A DNA stretch of 64,000 nt from Granulicella sp. S190 (GTDB lineage: Bacteria; Acidobacteriota; Terriglobia; Terriglobales; Acidobacteriaceae). Both the position numbers and the translations under genes were made by a program. Every line of letters starts with the position of its first letter. Position 1 is the stretch's first letter. The notes under the pieces are model-generated. The model ran no database searches. It had not been told where the DNA came from and saw nothing but the letters and a program-made list of their open reading frames with translations. Positions 34,774-43,966 of the stretch are shown here, in pieces. The DNA lies in the NCBI RefSeq assembly GCF_009766095.1, contig NZ_LMUD01000009.1, forward strand, positions 431,151-495,150. The letters run 5' to 3'.

Positions 34774-35268
34774 ATGAGCGGACCGAACCTCACAGCCCAA
34801 GACCTGCTTGCATGGCTCGAAAAAACTTCGAGTGGCTGGCGTCAACTTCTCACGCGTCATCCCGAACTTCTTGCGACTCCCTGCGACATCATGGAAGTCG
34901 CGACCGCCGGTCAGCTCCTTCAGCACATCGTGGCGGTTGAACTTCGCTACGCAGAACGGCTCGCTGACCTTCCTCCCACCGACTACTCCTCAATCCCGTA
35001 TGACTCCGCCGAATCCCTCTACGCCATCCACGACCGCGCCATCACCCTCCTGAAACAGCTCCTCGCCACCGATATCGACTGGGACGCTCCCATCGAGTTC
35101 GCAACCCGAACGATGGGTCCGGCCCGTTCTACCCGCAAGACGATCTTCTTCCACGCTCTCCTGCATGGCATCCGCCACTACGCCCAGCTTGCCACGCTGG
35201 CGCGACAACACGGCATCAAGCCTGACTGGCCGATGGATTATCTCCTCATGGATATCGAGCCCGTATGA
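34774..35268 (+). CDS. DinB-family protein
   Basis: 164 residues, four-helix bundle. Potential metal-binding His residues are in GQLLQHIVAVELRYAERL and FFHALLHGIRHYAQLATLA. DinB/YfiT relatives include thiol-dependent enzymes and proteins of unknown role. AGGAG is 7 bases before the ATG, and the gene is probably cotranscribed with purD. Confidence 0.82.
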   Translation: MSGPNLTAQDLLAWLEKTSSGWRQLLTRHPELLATPCDIMEVATAGQLLQHIVAVELRYAERLADLPPTDYSSIPYDSAESLYAIHDRAITLLKQLLATDIDWDAPIEFATRTMGPARSTRKTIFFHALLHGIRHYAQLATLARQHGIKPDWPMDYLLMDIEPV

Positions 35269-35335
35269 TCTGCTGTGCCTGCTTCGGGGAAAGCAGCTTT
35301 GACAAAGGTCGGACCACCAACTAAAGTTGTCTCCC

Positions 35336-36247
35336 ATGCGAAGAATCAGGCCCTTTCTCCCGCTTGTAACCCTACTTAGCCTTCTTCTCTCTGTATCAGG
35401 TTTCGCGCGCTCGCAACAGCGCCCCGCCATCACCGGCATCGCCTTCGTTCGGATGTACACCGCTGATCCTGCGGCCTCTGCCGCCTTCTACGGCAAGACC
35501 CTCGGCTTCGGACATGCAGAGAGCAAGGGGATCACGCGTTATTCCGTCAACGATCTCCAGTGGCTCGAAGTAGAAGCTCTGCCAACTCCTGCTCCCGCCA
35601 GCCGCCTCGCCGCTGTTGCCTTCACCACGCGCGATGCAGCCGCTCTCGAGCGTTATCTCAAGGCTCACAACGTCACCATCGAGCAGCCTCTGGCTCACGG
35701 CGCCTTCGCCGTCCACGATCCCGAAGGAAACCTTGTCTACTTCGTACAGCAGGACGCCAAGGTTCCCGGCCTGCCGGTTACCTCGCCTGACGCGACCTCT
35801 CATCGCATCATCCACACCGGCTTCATGGTCAAGGATCCTGCCGCCGAAGACCACTTCTACAAAGATCTCCTCGGCTTCCACCCCAACTGGCACGGCGGCA
35901 TGCACGAAGGCAAAACCGACTGGGTCAGCCTTCAGGTTCCCGAAGGCAGCGACTGGCTTGAGTACATGCTTGAAGCTGGCCCCAACCCCTCTGCCCACCA
36001 GCTAGGTGTCCTGAACCACTTTTCGCTGGGTACTACGCATATGAGCGATGTCGTTGCAGCGCTCGGCCGCAACCACTGCGAAGGTCCCAACTGCACGAAA
36101 TCCCAGATGGGCAAAGACGGTAAGGTGCAGCTCAACCTGTTCGACCCCGACCTTACCCGGGTTGAATATATGGAGTTCCTGCCCACCAGCACGCCCTGCT
36201 GCTCCCCGATTCTCGGCAAGGCACCCACCGAGATCGAGGACCGCTAA
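35336..36247 (+). CDS. Exported VOC-superfamily protein with two glyoxalase-like domains
   Basis: 303 residues. Signal peptide MRRIRPFLPLVTLLSLLLSV with cleavage near FARSQQ. The first betaalphabeta VOC unit (about residues 30-140) has YTADPAASAAFYGKTLGF and HDPEGNLVYFVQQD; the second (about 155-290) has HTGFMVKDPAAEDHFYKDLL and LFDPDLTRVEYMEF. Metal ligands of VOC enzymes are usually His/Glu at such positions. The substrate is unknown. It is followed after 31 bases by another exported enzyme. Confidence 0.82.
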   Translation: MRRIRPFLPLVTLLSLLLSVSGFARSQQRPAITGIAFVRMYTADPAASAAFYGKTLGFGHAESKGITRYSVNDLQWLEVEALPTPAPASRLAAVAFTTRDAAALERYLKAHNVTIEQPLAHGAFAVHDPEGNLVYFVQQDAKVPGLPVTSPDATSHRIIHTGFMVKDPAAEDHFYKDLLGFHPNWHGGMHEGKTDWVSLQVPEGSDWLEYMLEAGPNPSAHQLGVLNHFSLGTTHMSDVVAALGRNHCEGPNCTKSQMGKDGKVQLNLFDPDLTRVEYMEFLPTSTPCCSPILGKAPTEIEDR

Positions 36248-36278
36248 CACTCAGTAGTTGAAGAACAATGGAGAATAT

Positions 36279-37139
36279 ATGCCCACCCGACGCGACTTCC
36301 TTCGCCTGTCCGCCATGGCAACCGCCGCAGGCTGCACACTCGGCAGCGTCGGACCCGCCCTCGCTGCGGAAGCTCCTTTCGTATACGGCGTGCAACTCTA
36401 CATGGTCCGCGAACAGGCACTGAAGGATCTCGTCGGCATCCTCCGCGAGATCAGGCAGATTGGCTACACGCAGATCGAGCTTTACCCAGTCGTCTACACC
36501 CATCCCGCGCCAGAGCTACGCCGTATTGTCGTTGACTCGGGCCTCGGAGTGGTCGCTGCTCACTTCGACTACGCCAGCGTCCCCTCAAAGATCGACTACG
36601 CCCACCAGCTCGGGCTCGAATACATGGTCTGTCCCATGATCCCGCACGACCAATGGACGCAGGATGGCTTCCACAAGGCGGCCGAAGACTTCAACACCTG
36701 GGGCCGCAGCATTCACGACGCCGGCATGCAGTTTGTCTTTCATAATCACTGCTACGAGTTTGCCCCCCAAGGCAGCTCCTCTGGTTTTGACGAGCTCATG
36801 AAGCAAACTGACCCAGCCTTCGTGAAGCTCGAGTTCGACATGTACTGGCTCGCGCAGGCAGGGCAGGATCCTCTCACCATGCTCACCCGTTACGCCGACC
36901 GTGTCCGTCTTCTCCACCTCAAGGACCGCACTGCCAACGCGCCTACCGGCTTTACGCTCGACGCCAACGCCTTTCACATCACGGAACTCGGCAAGGGAGT
37001 CATCAACTGGCCCGCGATCTTTGCCCAGGCCCACAAGCAGGGCATCCGCTACGCCTTCGTGGATCAGGATAAGACGGAGTTCCCAATCCTCGAAAGCCTC
37101 AAACAAAACTACGCTTATCTCCAGACCATCAAGGTCTGA
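36279..37139 (+). CDS. Tat-exported sugar phosphate isomerase/epimerase-like TIM-barrel protein
   Basis: 286 residues. The N-terminus MPTRRDFLRLSAMATAAG is a twin-arginine signal, cleavage near ALAAEA. The rest is an AP-endonuclease-2/xylose-isomerase-like barrel: GVQLYMVREQALKD, GYTQIELYPV, FVFHNHCYEFAP, VKLEFDMYWLAQAG, LLHLKDRT and YAFVDQDKTEFPILESL, including the usual His, Glu and Asp metal ligands. GGAG lies 5 bases before the ATG. The Tat route implies folding with a cofactor before export. Substrate unknown. Confidence 0.85.
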   Translation: MPTRRDFLRLSAMATAAGCTLGSVGPALAAEAPFVYGVQLYMVREQALKDLVGILREIRQIGYTQIELYPVVYTHPAPELRRIVVDSGLGVVAAHFDYASVPSKIDYAHQLGLEYMVCPMIPHDQWTQDGFHKAAEDFNTWGRSIHDAGMQFVFHNHCYEFAPQGSSSGFDELMKQTDPAFVKLEFDMYWLAQAGQDPLTMLTRYADRVRLLHLKDRTANAPTGFTLDANAFHITELGKGVINWPAIFAQAHKQGIRYAFVDQDKTEFPILESLKQNYAYLQTIKV

Positions 37140-37152
37140 GAAGTCCCTCTCC

Positions 37153-37578
37153 TTAGCAAACACCGGCATCGGAGTGGGAACACCGTCTGCAATCCCTGCA
37201 GAAGGTGTGATTCATCCGGTGCGCACAGATCATCAGCACGCTTCCCGTCATCGTCACAGCGACCTCATATCCATGCGAGGGCAATCGCGCGCTGAAGAAT
37301 GCTCCGGCAAAGATACACCCTAGGCCAAGCCCCATAAGGCCAAGAATTAGCCTTCGGCCATGCGTCTGAAATCCACGTACCAGCGCAATGGCACCCAGCG
37401 CCGCGACTCCAACCGCCAACGTACGATGAGTCCTCTCCTCGCCAGGGAGAAAGCGTGCGAAGACTACAGACATCGAGACCAAGACAGGCGTCACCGCGCA
37501 GTGCACTACACAGAGAACAGAGGCCCATACGCCAAGGGCATCCGCTGAAAAAGCTGAAGTACGCAAAGTGGAGTTCAT
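37153..37578 (-). CDS. MerC-domain membrane protein
   Basis: 141 residues with about four hydrophobic segments. The N-terminal ALGVWASVLCVVHCAVTPVL carries the two Cys of the MerC family (mercury-transport-type proteins; most chromosomal members have unknown cargo). The tail is Cys-rich, MNHTFCRDCRRCSHSDAG and a final Cys, which could bind metal. No other mer gene is near. A palindrome upstream suggests metal-responsive control. The ATG at 37578 is chosen; no strong ribosome site is visible. Confidence 0.8.
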   Translation of the reverse strand: MNSTLRTSAFSADALGVWASVLCVVHCAVTPVLVSMSVVFARFLPGEERTHRTLAVGVAALGAIALVRGFQTHGRRLILGLMGLGLGCIFAGAFFSARLPSHGYEVAVTMTGSVLMICAHRMNHTFCRDCRRCSHSDAGVC

Positions 37579-37632
37579 GAAGTTCAAGAAATCTTTCTGG
37601 AGAGGCAGGCTGGCATAAGTTGATCTATGCTA

Positions 37633-37652
37633 TTGATATCCTATTATCAATT
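37633..37652 (-). promoter_or_regulatory. Palindrome upstream of the MerC gene, Fur/Zur-like
   Basis: ATTGATA-TCCTAT-TATCAAT, 7-bp perfect arms, 55-75 bases before the MerC start. On the minus strand it contains TTGATAAT and ATATCAA, resembling Fur-family operators (TGATAAT-type). The assignment is by resemblance only. Confidence 0.5.
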
Positions 37653-37732
37653 AAACCTTTTGTCTTTATCCCTCAGAGATTCTCCGGGAATTAATCGTTT
37701 AGGCGCCTCTCAACTGATTCCATGGCAATCGT

Positions 37733-39283
37733 TTATGCGGTAGTCACCGCAGGCAGGATCTCGGACACATCCACCCATTGCGTCGGATAGTCCCCCGTAT
37801 AACAAGCTGTGCAGAAGCTCGCCGGCGATAATCCATCCGCAGGCTCGCCCTTCGTACAGGCGTGCGTTAGCCCCACCAGGCTCAGGTACGCTAGCGAATC
37901 CGCTTCGACAAACTCGCAGATTTCTGCAACCGACTTACTCGCCGCAATCAGGTCCTTCTTCGAAGGCGTATCCACTCCGTAGAAGCAGGGGGAGATCGTC
38001 GGCGGACACGAGATCCTCAGATGCACTTCGGTTGCCCCTGCCGCCCGCACCATCCGGACAATCTTTCGTGAGGTTGTCCCGCGAATGATCGAGTCATCGA
38101 TCAACACCACGCGCTTGCCCTCCAGCAGATTGCGCATCGGGTTCAGCTTCATCCTCACTCCGAAGTCGCGCACCCTCTGTTCGGGCTGAATAAATGTGCG
38201 GCCCACATAGTGATTTCGGATCAGGCCGAAATTAAACGGAATCCCAGACTCCGCGGCATACCCAATCGCCGCGGTAACGCCCGAGTCCGGCACCGGCACG
38301 ATGAGATCAGCCGGCACACCCGACTCTCTCGCCAGTTGCCGCCCCATCTCTTCGCGCGACTGCTGCACCCAACGTCCGTAAACCTTCGAGTCCGGCCGGG
38401 AAAAATACACATGCTCGAAGACACAGCTGGCCTGCTCCGTCGTCGTGTCAAAATAGCGGCTCGTCACGCCATCTTCCGACACCATCACCAGCTCACCCGG
38501 CTTCACATCGCGCTCATACTTTGCATGCAGCAGGTCGAACGCGCACGTCTCACTCGCAAAGACAAACGTATCTGGCGCCCCATCCTTACCTTCGATCCGC
38601 CCCATCGCTAACGGTCGAAATCCACGTGGATCCCTCGCTGCAAAGATCCGGTTTCGCGTCATCATCACAATCGAAAACGCACCCTCCACCTGCATCAGCG
38701 CATCGGCGATGCAGTCAATCAGGGTGTTCTTGGTGCAGTGCGCAATTAGCTGAATGATGATCTCTGAGTCGGACGTGGTCTGAAAGATAGCTCCATCACG
38801 CTCCAACCGCTCCTTCGCCGTTCCCAGGTTAATCAGATTGCCATTGTGCGCAATCGCAATCAGCCCCTTCGTGCTCTCGACCGAGATCGGCTGCGCATTC
38901 AGCAGTGCCGAATCTCCCGTAGTCGAGTAGCGAGTATGTCCAATCGCAATATGTCCCGGCAGCTTCGTCAGTACTTCATCGGTGAAGATCTCCGACACCA
39001 GGCCCATCCCCTTGATGTCGTTCACCTGCATCCCATCCGCGCTGGCAATTCCGGCTGACTCCTGGCCCCGATGCTGCAGGGAATAGAGCCCCCAATACGT
39101 CATCCGCGCCGCGTCAGGATGGTTATAGATCGCCATCACGCCACACTCTTCGCGCAACTTATCGAAGGGTGCCTCGTCTTCTTCATCCACCTCAGACATC
39201 GTCATCTCGACAGGAACGGTAGCGTGGAGAGATCCCCGCATCTTGTTCTGCACTGCTACAACTTTCTCAGGAAGATCGTTCAT
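37733..39283 (-). CDS. purF: Amidophosphoribosyltransferase
   Basis: 516 residues. First step of purine synthesis, PRPP plus glutamine. The Ntn-hydrolase Cys is Cys47 in [15 protein letters not shown], released by removing a propeptide that is long here (46 residues; ATG codons at positions 27 and 29 are alternatives). PRPP loop [14 protein letters not shown]. Cys residues in CPPTISPC and [20 protein letters not shown] indicate the Fe-S-containing Bacillus-type enzyme. The ATG overlaps the purL stop as ATGA. A glutamine-amidotransferase domain occupies about residues 47-270. Confidence 0.95.
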   Translation of the reverse strand: MNDLPEKVVAVQNKMRGSLHATVPVEMTMSEVDEEDEAPFDKLREECGVMAIYNHPDAARMTYWGLYSLQHRGQESAGIASADGMQVNDIKGMGLVSEIFTDEVLTKLPGHIAIGHTRYSTTGDSALLNAQPISVESTKGLIAIAHNGNLINLGTAKERLERDGAIFQTTSDSEIIIQLIAHCTKNTLIDCIADALMQVEGAFSIVMMTRNRIFAARDPRGFRPLAMGRIEGKDGAPDTFVFASETCAFDLLHAKYERDVKPGELVMVSEDGVTSRYFDTTTEQASCVFEHVYFSRPDSKVYGRWVQQSREEMGRQLARESGVPADLIVPVPDSGVTAAIGYAAESGIPFNFGLIRNHYVGRTFIQPEQRVRDFGVRMKLNPMRNLLEGKRVVLIDDSIIRGTTSRKIVRMVRAAGATEVHLRISCPPTISPCFYGVDTPSKKDLIAASKSVAEICEFVEADSLAYLSLVGLTHACTKGEPADGLSPASFCTACYTGDYPTQWVDVSEILPAVTTA

Positions 39284-41799
39284 GCCGTCACCACCTCCGC
39301 GGCCAACTGCTCTTCCAGTGCGCCCGTCCATGATCCCTTGAGCGAAGCAATCGGTTCATCGATCACCTTCTGTCCATTGATCACCATCTCGAAGTTGCCT
39401 GCAGTCACCTCGCCCAGCGGGGCCAGCCACATCTCGGTATGATCGGCGAGTACCTTCCGAATCGCTTCAACCTGCTCACCGTCTGCCGTCACGATCACCG
39501 AAGAACCAATCTCGCTGAAGAATCGCTCCTTCAACGCAAACGGCTCCATCTCGGAGACGTTCATGGATATCTTCACTCCCAGGTCCCTGGGGAAGCAGGC
39601 CTTTGCCAGCGCGACCAGCGAACCGCCGTCTGAGATGTCCGTAGCTGATGCCAGCAAACCTGCGGCCGAAAGTGCTGCAAGCGCCTTATGCAAAGCTGCC
39701 TCTTCCTTCAGATCAAGCACCGGCGGCGCACCCCACAGCTCGTGCATCACTGTCTTCGCATACTCGGTCGAGCCGAACTCCTGTTCAATCTTGCGTCCTC
39801 GGCCCTGAAACGCGGAAAGAAAGAGCACCGCATCCCCAGCCGCGCGAAAGGCCGCAGGAACAGCCTTTGTCGAATCCTCGATAATGCCAACAATCCCAAG
39901 CACAGGCGTCGGATAGATCCCTTCGCCTTTGGTCTCGTTATAGAGCGAGACATTGCCTCCGGTCACCGGCGTGCCCAGCGCGATACAAGCCTCTGCAATT
40001 CCATCAATCGCCTGAGCAAGCTGAGCCATGATCTCCGGTTTCTCAGGATTCCCAAAGTTAAGGCAGTTCGTCGCAGACACCGGCGTCGCACCAGTACAAG
40101 CGACCTTTCGCGCCGCCTCAGCCACCGCATGCATCGCGCCAAGCTTCGGATCGAGATACGTCCATCGTCCATTTCCTGCCAGCGCCATCGCCAATCCTCG
40201 ATCACCCTTCTCCGCATGCGCAAACTCATGCGAAGCATCTGGATCGACCACTGGATTCGTAGCATCCACGCTATCGGTTGCAAGCGTCGCCTCACCCTTC
40301 GGTGTCGACGAGGCCACCAGATCAGCCAGCTTTCCCAGCAGACCGCGATGATGCGCAGCACCCGAAGTCTTGCCGGTTCCCTTGATGCGAATCACGCCAG
40401 CCTCGCCGCCAGGACCCTGAACCGTATTTGTCTGCACCATCGAGTCATACTGCTCGAACACCCATCGCTTGTCGCAGATATTCGCGCTTGCCAGCAGCTT
40501 CTTCAGATCGGTCGTATAGTCTCGCGGCCTCTTCAGCTCTTCCAGCACATGCGCCGGAGGATCCAGCGGTACCGGTGCCTTCCACACTCCCACAGGCCGG
40601 TGGTATAGCGGAGCATCGTCGGTCAAACTCCTGTTCGGGATATCCGCCATCAGTTCGCCATGCTGGGTAATCACCATGTTTGGCTTCTCTGTCACCACCC
40701 CGACGATGGAAGCGTCCAGCCCCCACTTTGCGAACACATCCAGAACCTCTTGGGCGCGTGGCTTATCAGCCACCAGCAGCATGCGCTCCTGGCTCTCCGA
40801 CAACATAATCTCGTAACTCGACATCCCCGTCTCGCGCTGCGGCACCAGATCCAGCTCTACCGTCAGGCCAAGATCTCCACGCCCACCCATCTCACACGTC
40901 GAGCAGGTCAAACCGGCCGCACCCATATCCTGAATCCCGAGCACCGCGCCTGTGGCCATCGCCTCGAGACACGCCTCCAGCAATAGCTTCTCCAGAAACG
41001 GATCGCCCATCTGCACATTCGGGCGCTTCTGTTCCGAGCCTTCGGTAAACTCTTCGGACGCCATCGTGGCTCCGTGAATCCCATCCCGCCCGGTCTTCGC
41101 GCCTACATAAATCACCGGATTGCCAACGCCTGTTGCCTTGGCATAGAAAATCTCATCGCTGCGCACCAGCCCCAGCGCAAACGCATTCAGCAGAGGATTA
41201 CCCGAATAGCAAGTCTCAAACCGCGTCTCTCCGCCAACATTCGGAACACCAAAGCAGTTCCCATACCCAGCCACGCCATGCACCACGCCGGTCGCGATCT
41301 GGTGGTTTCTTCGCCGCAGCGTCTCGTCGGGCTCAGCTTCATCCAACGGGCCAAATCGCAGCGAATCCATCACCGCCAGCGGCCGCGCATTCATCGTAAA
41401 AATATCTCGTAGAATCCCGCCCACGCCCGTAGCCGCACCTTGATACGGCTCGATATAGCTCGGATGATTATGGCTCTCGATCTTGAAGGCGCAAGCCCAC
41501 CCATCGCCCACATCGATGATTCCGGCATTCTCCCCTGGCCCCTGTACCACGCTGCCGGGTCCGGTCTTGCGCTCCCCCGTTGTCGGCAGTCGCTTCAGAT
41601 GCACGCGCGAAGACTTGTAGGAGCAGTGCTCCGACCACATCACAGAAAAAATCCCTAACTCAGTCAGGGAAGGGGTGCGTCCAAGCGCAGCTTCAATGCG
41701 GCTGTACTCCTCCGGAGTGATACTGTGCTGCTTGAGCAGCGCCGGAGTAATGGTGGCTGGGGAGGGGGCTTTGGCTTGCTGGGCTTGCAGATTTGGCAT
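39280..41799 (-). CDS. purL: Phosphoribosylformylglycinamidine synthase subunit PurL (small type)
   Basis: 839 residues. Fourth step of purine synthesis; the small PurL works with separate PurQ and PurS, which are not in the window. Motifs: [51 protein letters not shown]-like [36 protein letters not shown] and [18 protein letters not shown]. It is somewhat longer than the usual 720-760 residues, partly from an extra segment around [18 protein letters not shown]. Its stop is coupled to purF. Confidence 0.95.
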   Translation of the reverse strand: MPNLQAQQAKAPSPATITPALLKQHSITPEEYSRIEAALGRTPSLTELGIFSVMWSEHCSYKSSRVHLKRLPTTGERKTGPGSVVQGPGENAGIIDVGDGWACAFKIESHNHPSYIEPYQGAATGVGGILRDIFTMNARPLAVMDSLRFGPLDEAEPDETLRRRNHQIATGVVHGVAGYGNCFGVPNVGGETRFETCYSGNPLLNAFALGLVRSDEIFYAKATGVGNPVIYVGAKTGRDGIHGATMASEEFTEGSEQKRPNVQMGDPFLEKLLLEACLEAMATGAVLGIQDMGAAGLTCSTCEMGGRGDLGLTVELDLVPQRETGMSSYEIMLSESQERMLLVADKPRAQEVLDVFAKWGLDASIVGVVTEKPNMVITQHGELMADIPNRSLTDDAPLYHRPVGVWKAPVPLDPPAHVLEELKRPRDYTTDLKKLLASANICDKRWVFEQYDSMVQTNTVQGPGGEAGVIRIKGTGKTSGAAHHRGLLGKLADLVASSTPKGEATLATDSVDATNPVVDPDASHEFAHAEKGDRGLAMALAGNGRWTYLDPKLGAMHAVAEAARKVACTGATPVSATNCLNFGNPEKPEIMAQLAQAIDGIAEACIALGTPVTGGNVSLYNETKGEGIYPTPVLGIVGIIEDSTKAVPAAFRAAGDAVLFLSAFQGRGRKIEQEFGSTEYAKTVMHELWGAPPVLDLKEEAALHKALAALSAAGLLASATDISDGGSLVALAKACFPRDLGVKISMNVSEMEPFALKERFFSEIGSSVIVTADGEQVEAIRKVLADHTEMWLAPLGEVTAGNFEMVINGQKVIDEPIASLKGSWTGALEEQLAAEVVTA

Positions 41800-41843
41800 G
41801 GCTCGCTATTAAGATTGTCGCACGCTAAGCCCCCTGCTGCACC

Positions 41844-42740
41844 TTACCGCCGCTCCAGCGTCGCCCGATCCCACTTCGCCACATCCGCAGCCGCCCCATA
41901 TGCGCTCTCCAGAAACTCCATCAGAGCCTTTTCCGGAGCCGCCAGCGCCCGCACTGCGTCGTACTTAAACACAAACTCCCCCAAAGCCTTATCCCATCCC
42001 GCCTCATCAGGCCGAATCGTCGCCTCCGACAGCCCACCCGGTACCGGCGCCGCATAGCAGTAGAACGCCGCCGCGCCATAACCACCGTTCCCCGGCCAGA
42101 ACCCCGCCGAGATTACTTCATGCGAGTAGGCCTCCCGTTGAATCATGTCCGCGCCCGGTCTCGACGGCGCAAGCCGTCCAGAAAACCGAGTCACCGCCAG
42201 ATCGAAGCTTCCCCAGAAAAAGTGCACTGGGCTCACCTTCCCCAGGAATCCCGTTCCCCAGGCACGAAACACCTTCTCCGCCTGCACCAGCACCTGCCAG
42301 AACCGATGCACATACTTCGCGTCGTACGACTTGTGCTCCGTATCGATATCGAACCGCACCGGATTGGCCACCTCCACCGGCATCGGAATAATCTTCACCG
42401 AAACCCCAAGCGCCTCCAGGCAACCGAGATATTCCTTGTAAAAATCGGCTACCGTTCGCGGCTTCAGCTTCATCACCTGCGTTCCGCCCGTTCCCATCCG
42501 CAGGTGCAGCTGATGTGCCACAAAGTCGAACTCGATATCGAGCACATCGTCACCGTAATTCATCGCAGAGGTGCCCAGACCACGCGCCGTCACATACAAA
42601 GGCACATTCCACCAGTGGTTCTGCAGCGGAGTCAGCGCGAGCCGTGTCTTACCCACAATCTGCGTCCACATGTGCAGCGTATCCGCAGTCGCCGACCAAT
42701 CACCCCACGCCAACTCAGGCCACTGCGAAGCTCCACCCAT
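41844..42740 (-). CDS. DUF5996-family protein
   Basis: 298 residues. The pattern WPELAWGDWSATADTLHMWT, KTRLALTPLQNHWWNVPLYV and VHFFWGSFDLAVTRFSGR matches the DUF5996 family, conserved but uncharacterised. The ATG at 42740 has GGGAGGT 3-4 bases before it, the best ribosome site in the region; an ATG at 42779 would add 13 residues without such a site. It follows dut by about 50 bases and is probably cotranscribed. Confidence 0.82.
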   Translation of the reverse strand: MGGASQWPELAWGDWSATADTLHMWTQIVGKTRLALTPLQNHWWNVPLYVTARGLGTSAMNYGDDVLDIEFDFVAHQLHLRMGTGGTQVMKLKPRTVADFYKEYLGCLEALGVSVKIIPMPVEVANPVRFDIDTEHKSYDAKYVHRFWQVLVQAEKVFRAWGTGFLGKVSPVHFFWGSFDLAVTRFSGRLAPSRPGADMIQREAYSHEVISAGFWPGNGGYGAAAFYCYAAPVPGGLSEATIRPDEAGWDKALGEFVFKYDAVRALAAPEKALMEFLESAYGAAADVAKWDRATLERR

Positions 42741-42790
42741 AACACCTCCCGCGGACTCAAAACCAGTAGCCGAAAGCATACGCCGCAAAC

Positions 42791-43243
42791 CTAACTCCCC
42801 GTACTCCCAAACCCCTTTATTCCTCGAGGAGCTTCCCTCAGTTCCCGCACCTCTTCGAACTCCGCCTCGATCTTCCTCACAATCCTTAGCTGGGCAATGC
42901 GGTCCCCGGCCTTGATCTCTACCGCCGCAGTGCTCAGGTTAGTCATCACCACCTTGATCTCCCCGCGATACCCCGGATCGATTACTCCAGCCAGCGTTGT
43001 AATCCCACGCATCGCCAGCCCCGACCGGTCCTCCACCAATGCCCCATGCGTAGCCGGAAACTCCATCGCCACACCTGTAGCGACTGCCATCGTCGCTCCC
43101 GCATCGAGTGTTGCCGCCACCACCGCATAAAGATCCGCTGCCAGATCTCCAAACTCACCAACGTGTGCATACCGCGGCAACTGCGCCTCAGGGTGCAACT
43201 TCATCACGCGAACCCGCACCGAATCTTCCACTCCCAACGTCAT
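42791..43243 (-). CDS. dut: dUTP diphosphatase
   Basis: 150 residues, trimeric dUTPase. It hydrolyses dUTP to dUMP, keeping uracil out of DNA. Conserved motifs: DLAADLYAVV (motif I), EDRSGLAMRGI (II), AGVIDPGYRGEIKVV (III), GDRIAQLRI (IV) and the glycine-rich end RGIKGFGSTGS (V). GGAG is 5 bases before the ATG. First gene of a likely two-gene transcript with the DUF5996 gene. Confidence 0.94.
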   Translation of the reverse strand: MTLGVEDSVRVRVMKLHPEAQLPRYAHVGEFGDLAADLYAVVAATLDAGATMAVATGVAMEFPATHGALVEDRSGLAMRGITTLAGVIDPGYRGEIKVVMTNLSTAAVEIKAGDRIAQLRIVRKIEAEFEEVRELREAPRGIKGFGSTGS

Positions 43244-43425
43244 CGCATCTCCATAAAATCTTTCTCACTCTTATTTTCACCTGCGCCGCAGTTACTGTCC
43301 TCTTATTCACATCCCTCACAACTATGCTTCGTTTTGTATCCCACCTTTGGGGGAGAACCCCGTGCTCATTTTCCGAGTTTTCCTCGCCTTCCCAGAGTCC
43401 AATCAATAGCGAGGGACGTCTTGAT

Positions 43426-43920
43426 ATGCAGTGCCCGAATCAACAGGAGAGTCGTATCGTGGCTATCAATGCCGAAAAGTTGACTGTAACTCCGTTGCGC
43501 CGCACCACAGACCCATCCCCCACCGTTTGGCTGAAGCGCCTCGTCGATAACGGTACCCTTTATGTCCCCCAGAACCTGACCCTCGCCCAGTTCGCGACCC
43601 TGCAGGCCATCACCCTGCTTCTGTCCTATCCTGGCTCCCACTATGCCGCCTCCCGCCTCGATGCCTGCCTCGCAACCAGCGCTGGCAACGCCGAACCGGA
43701 CGCCCCTCCGCCCCCCATCGCCTTCGACTACCACCTCGGACTCGACGAGCTTGAAACTATCACCCGCACCCGCACCGGCTACTCCTTTGCGGAACTCACC
43801 TCGGATCTTCAGGACGCCATTCTCAGCCTCATCGCCACCCGCGACCTCACCACCCGCAAGCTGGACCTCGCGCTCTGGCTCGAACACCTGCACATTCAAA
43901 CTCTGGCTCTCGCCGCCTGA
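43426..43920 (+). CDS. Protein of unknown function
   Basis: 164 residues from the ATG at 43426 (MQCPNQQESRIVAIN), which has GAGGGA about 11 bases upstream. The frame is open much further (to 43108), but that stretch is antisense to dut. The C-terminal half (VPQNLTLAQFATLQAITLLL, FAELTSDLQDAILSLIATRD) has a helical layout faintly like gluconate 2-dehydrogenase subunit 3, which is not enough for a name. It converges on aspS. Confidence 0.55.
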   Translation: MQCPNQQESRIVAINAEKLTVTPLRRTTDPSPTVWLKRLVDNGTLYVPQNLTLAQFATLQAITLLLSYPGSHYAASRLDACLATSAGNAEPDAPPPPIAFDYHLGLDELETITRTRTGYSFAELTSDLQDAILSLIATRDLTTRKLDLALWLEHLHIQTLALAA

Positions 43921-43966
43921 ACCAGAAGCGCCAGCGCCATCAGAGCAGCGCTGGCCACGCCAACCA

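Noticed and set aside
37360-37548. Possible small gene opposite the MerC gene
   Set aside because: Arg/Thr-rich with no start signal; it is the complement of the membrane helices of MerC.
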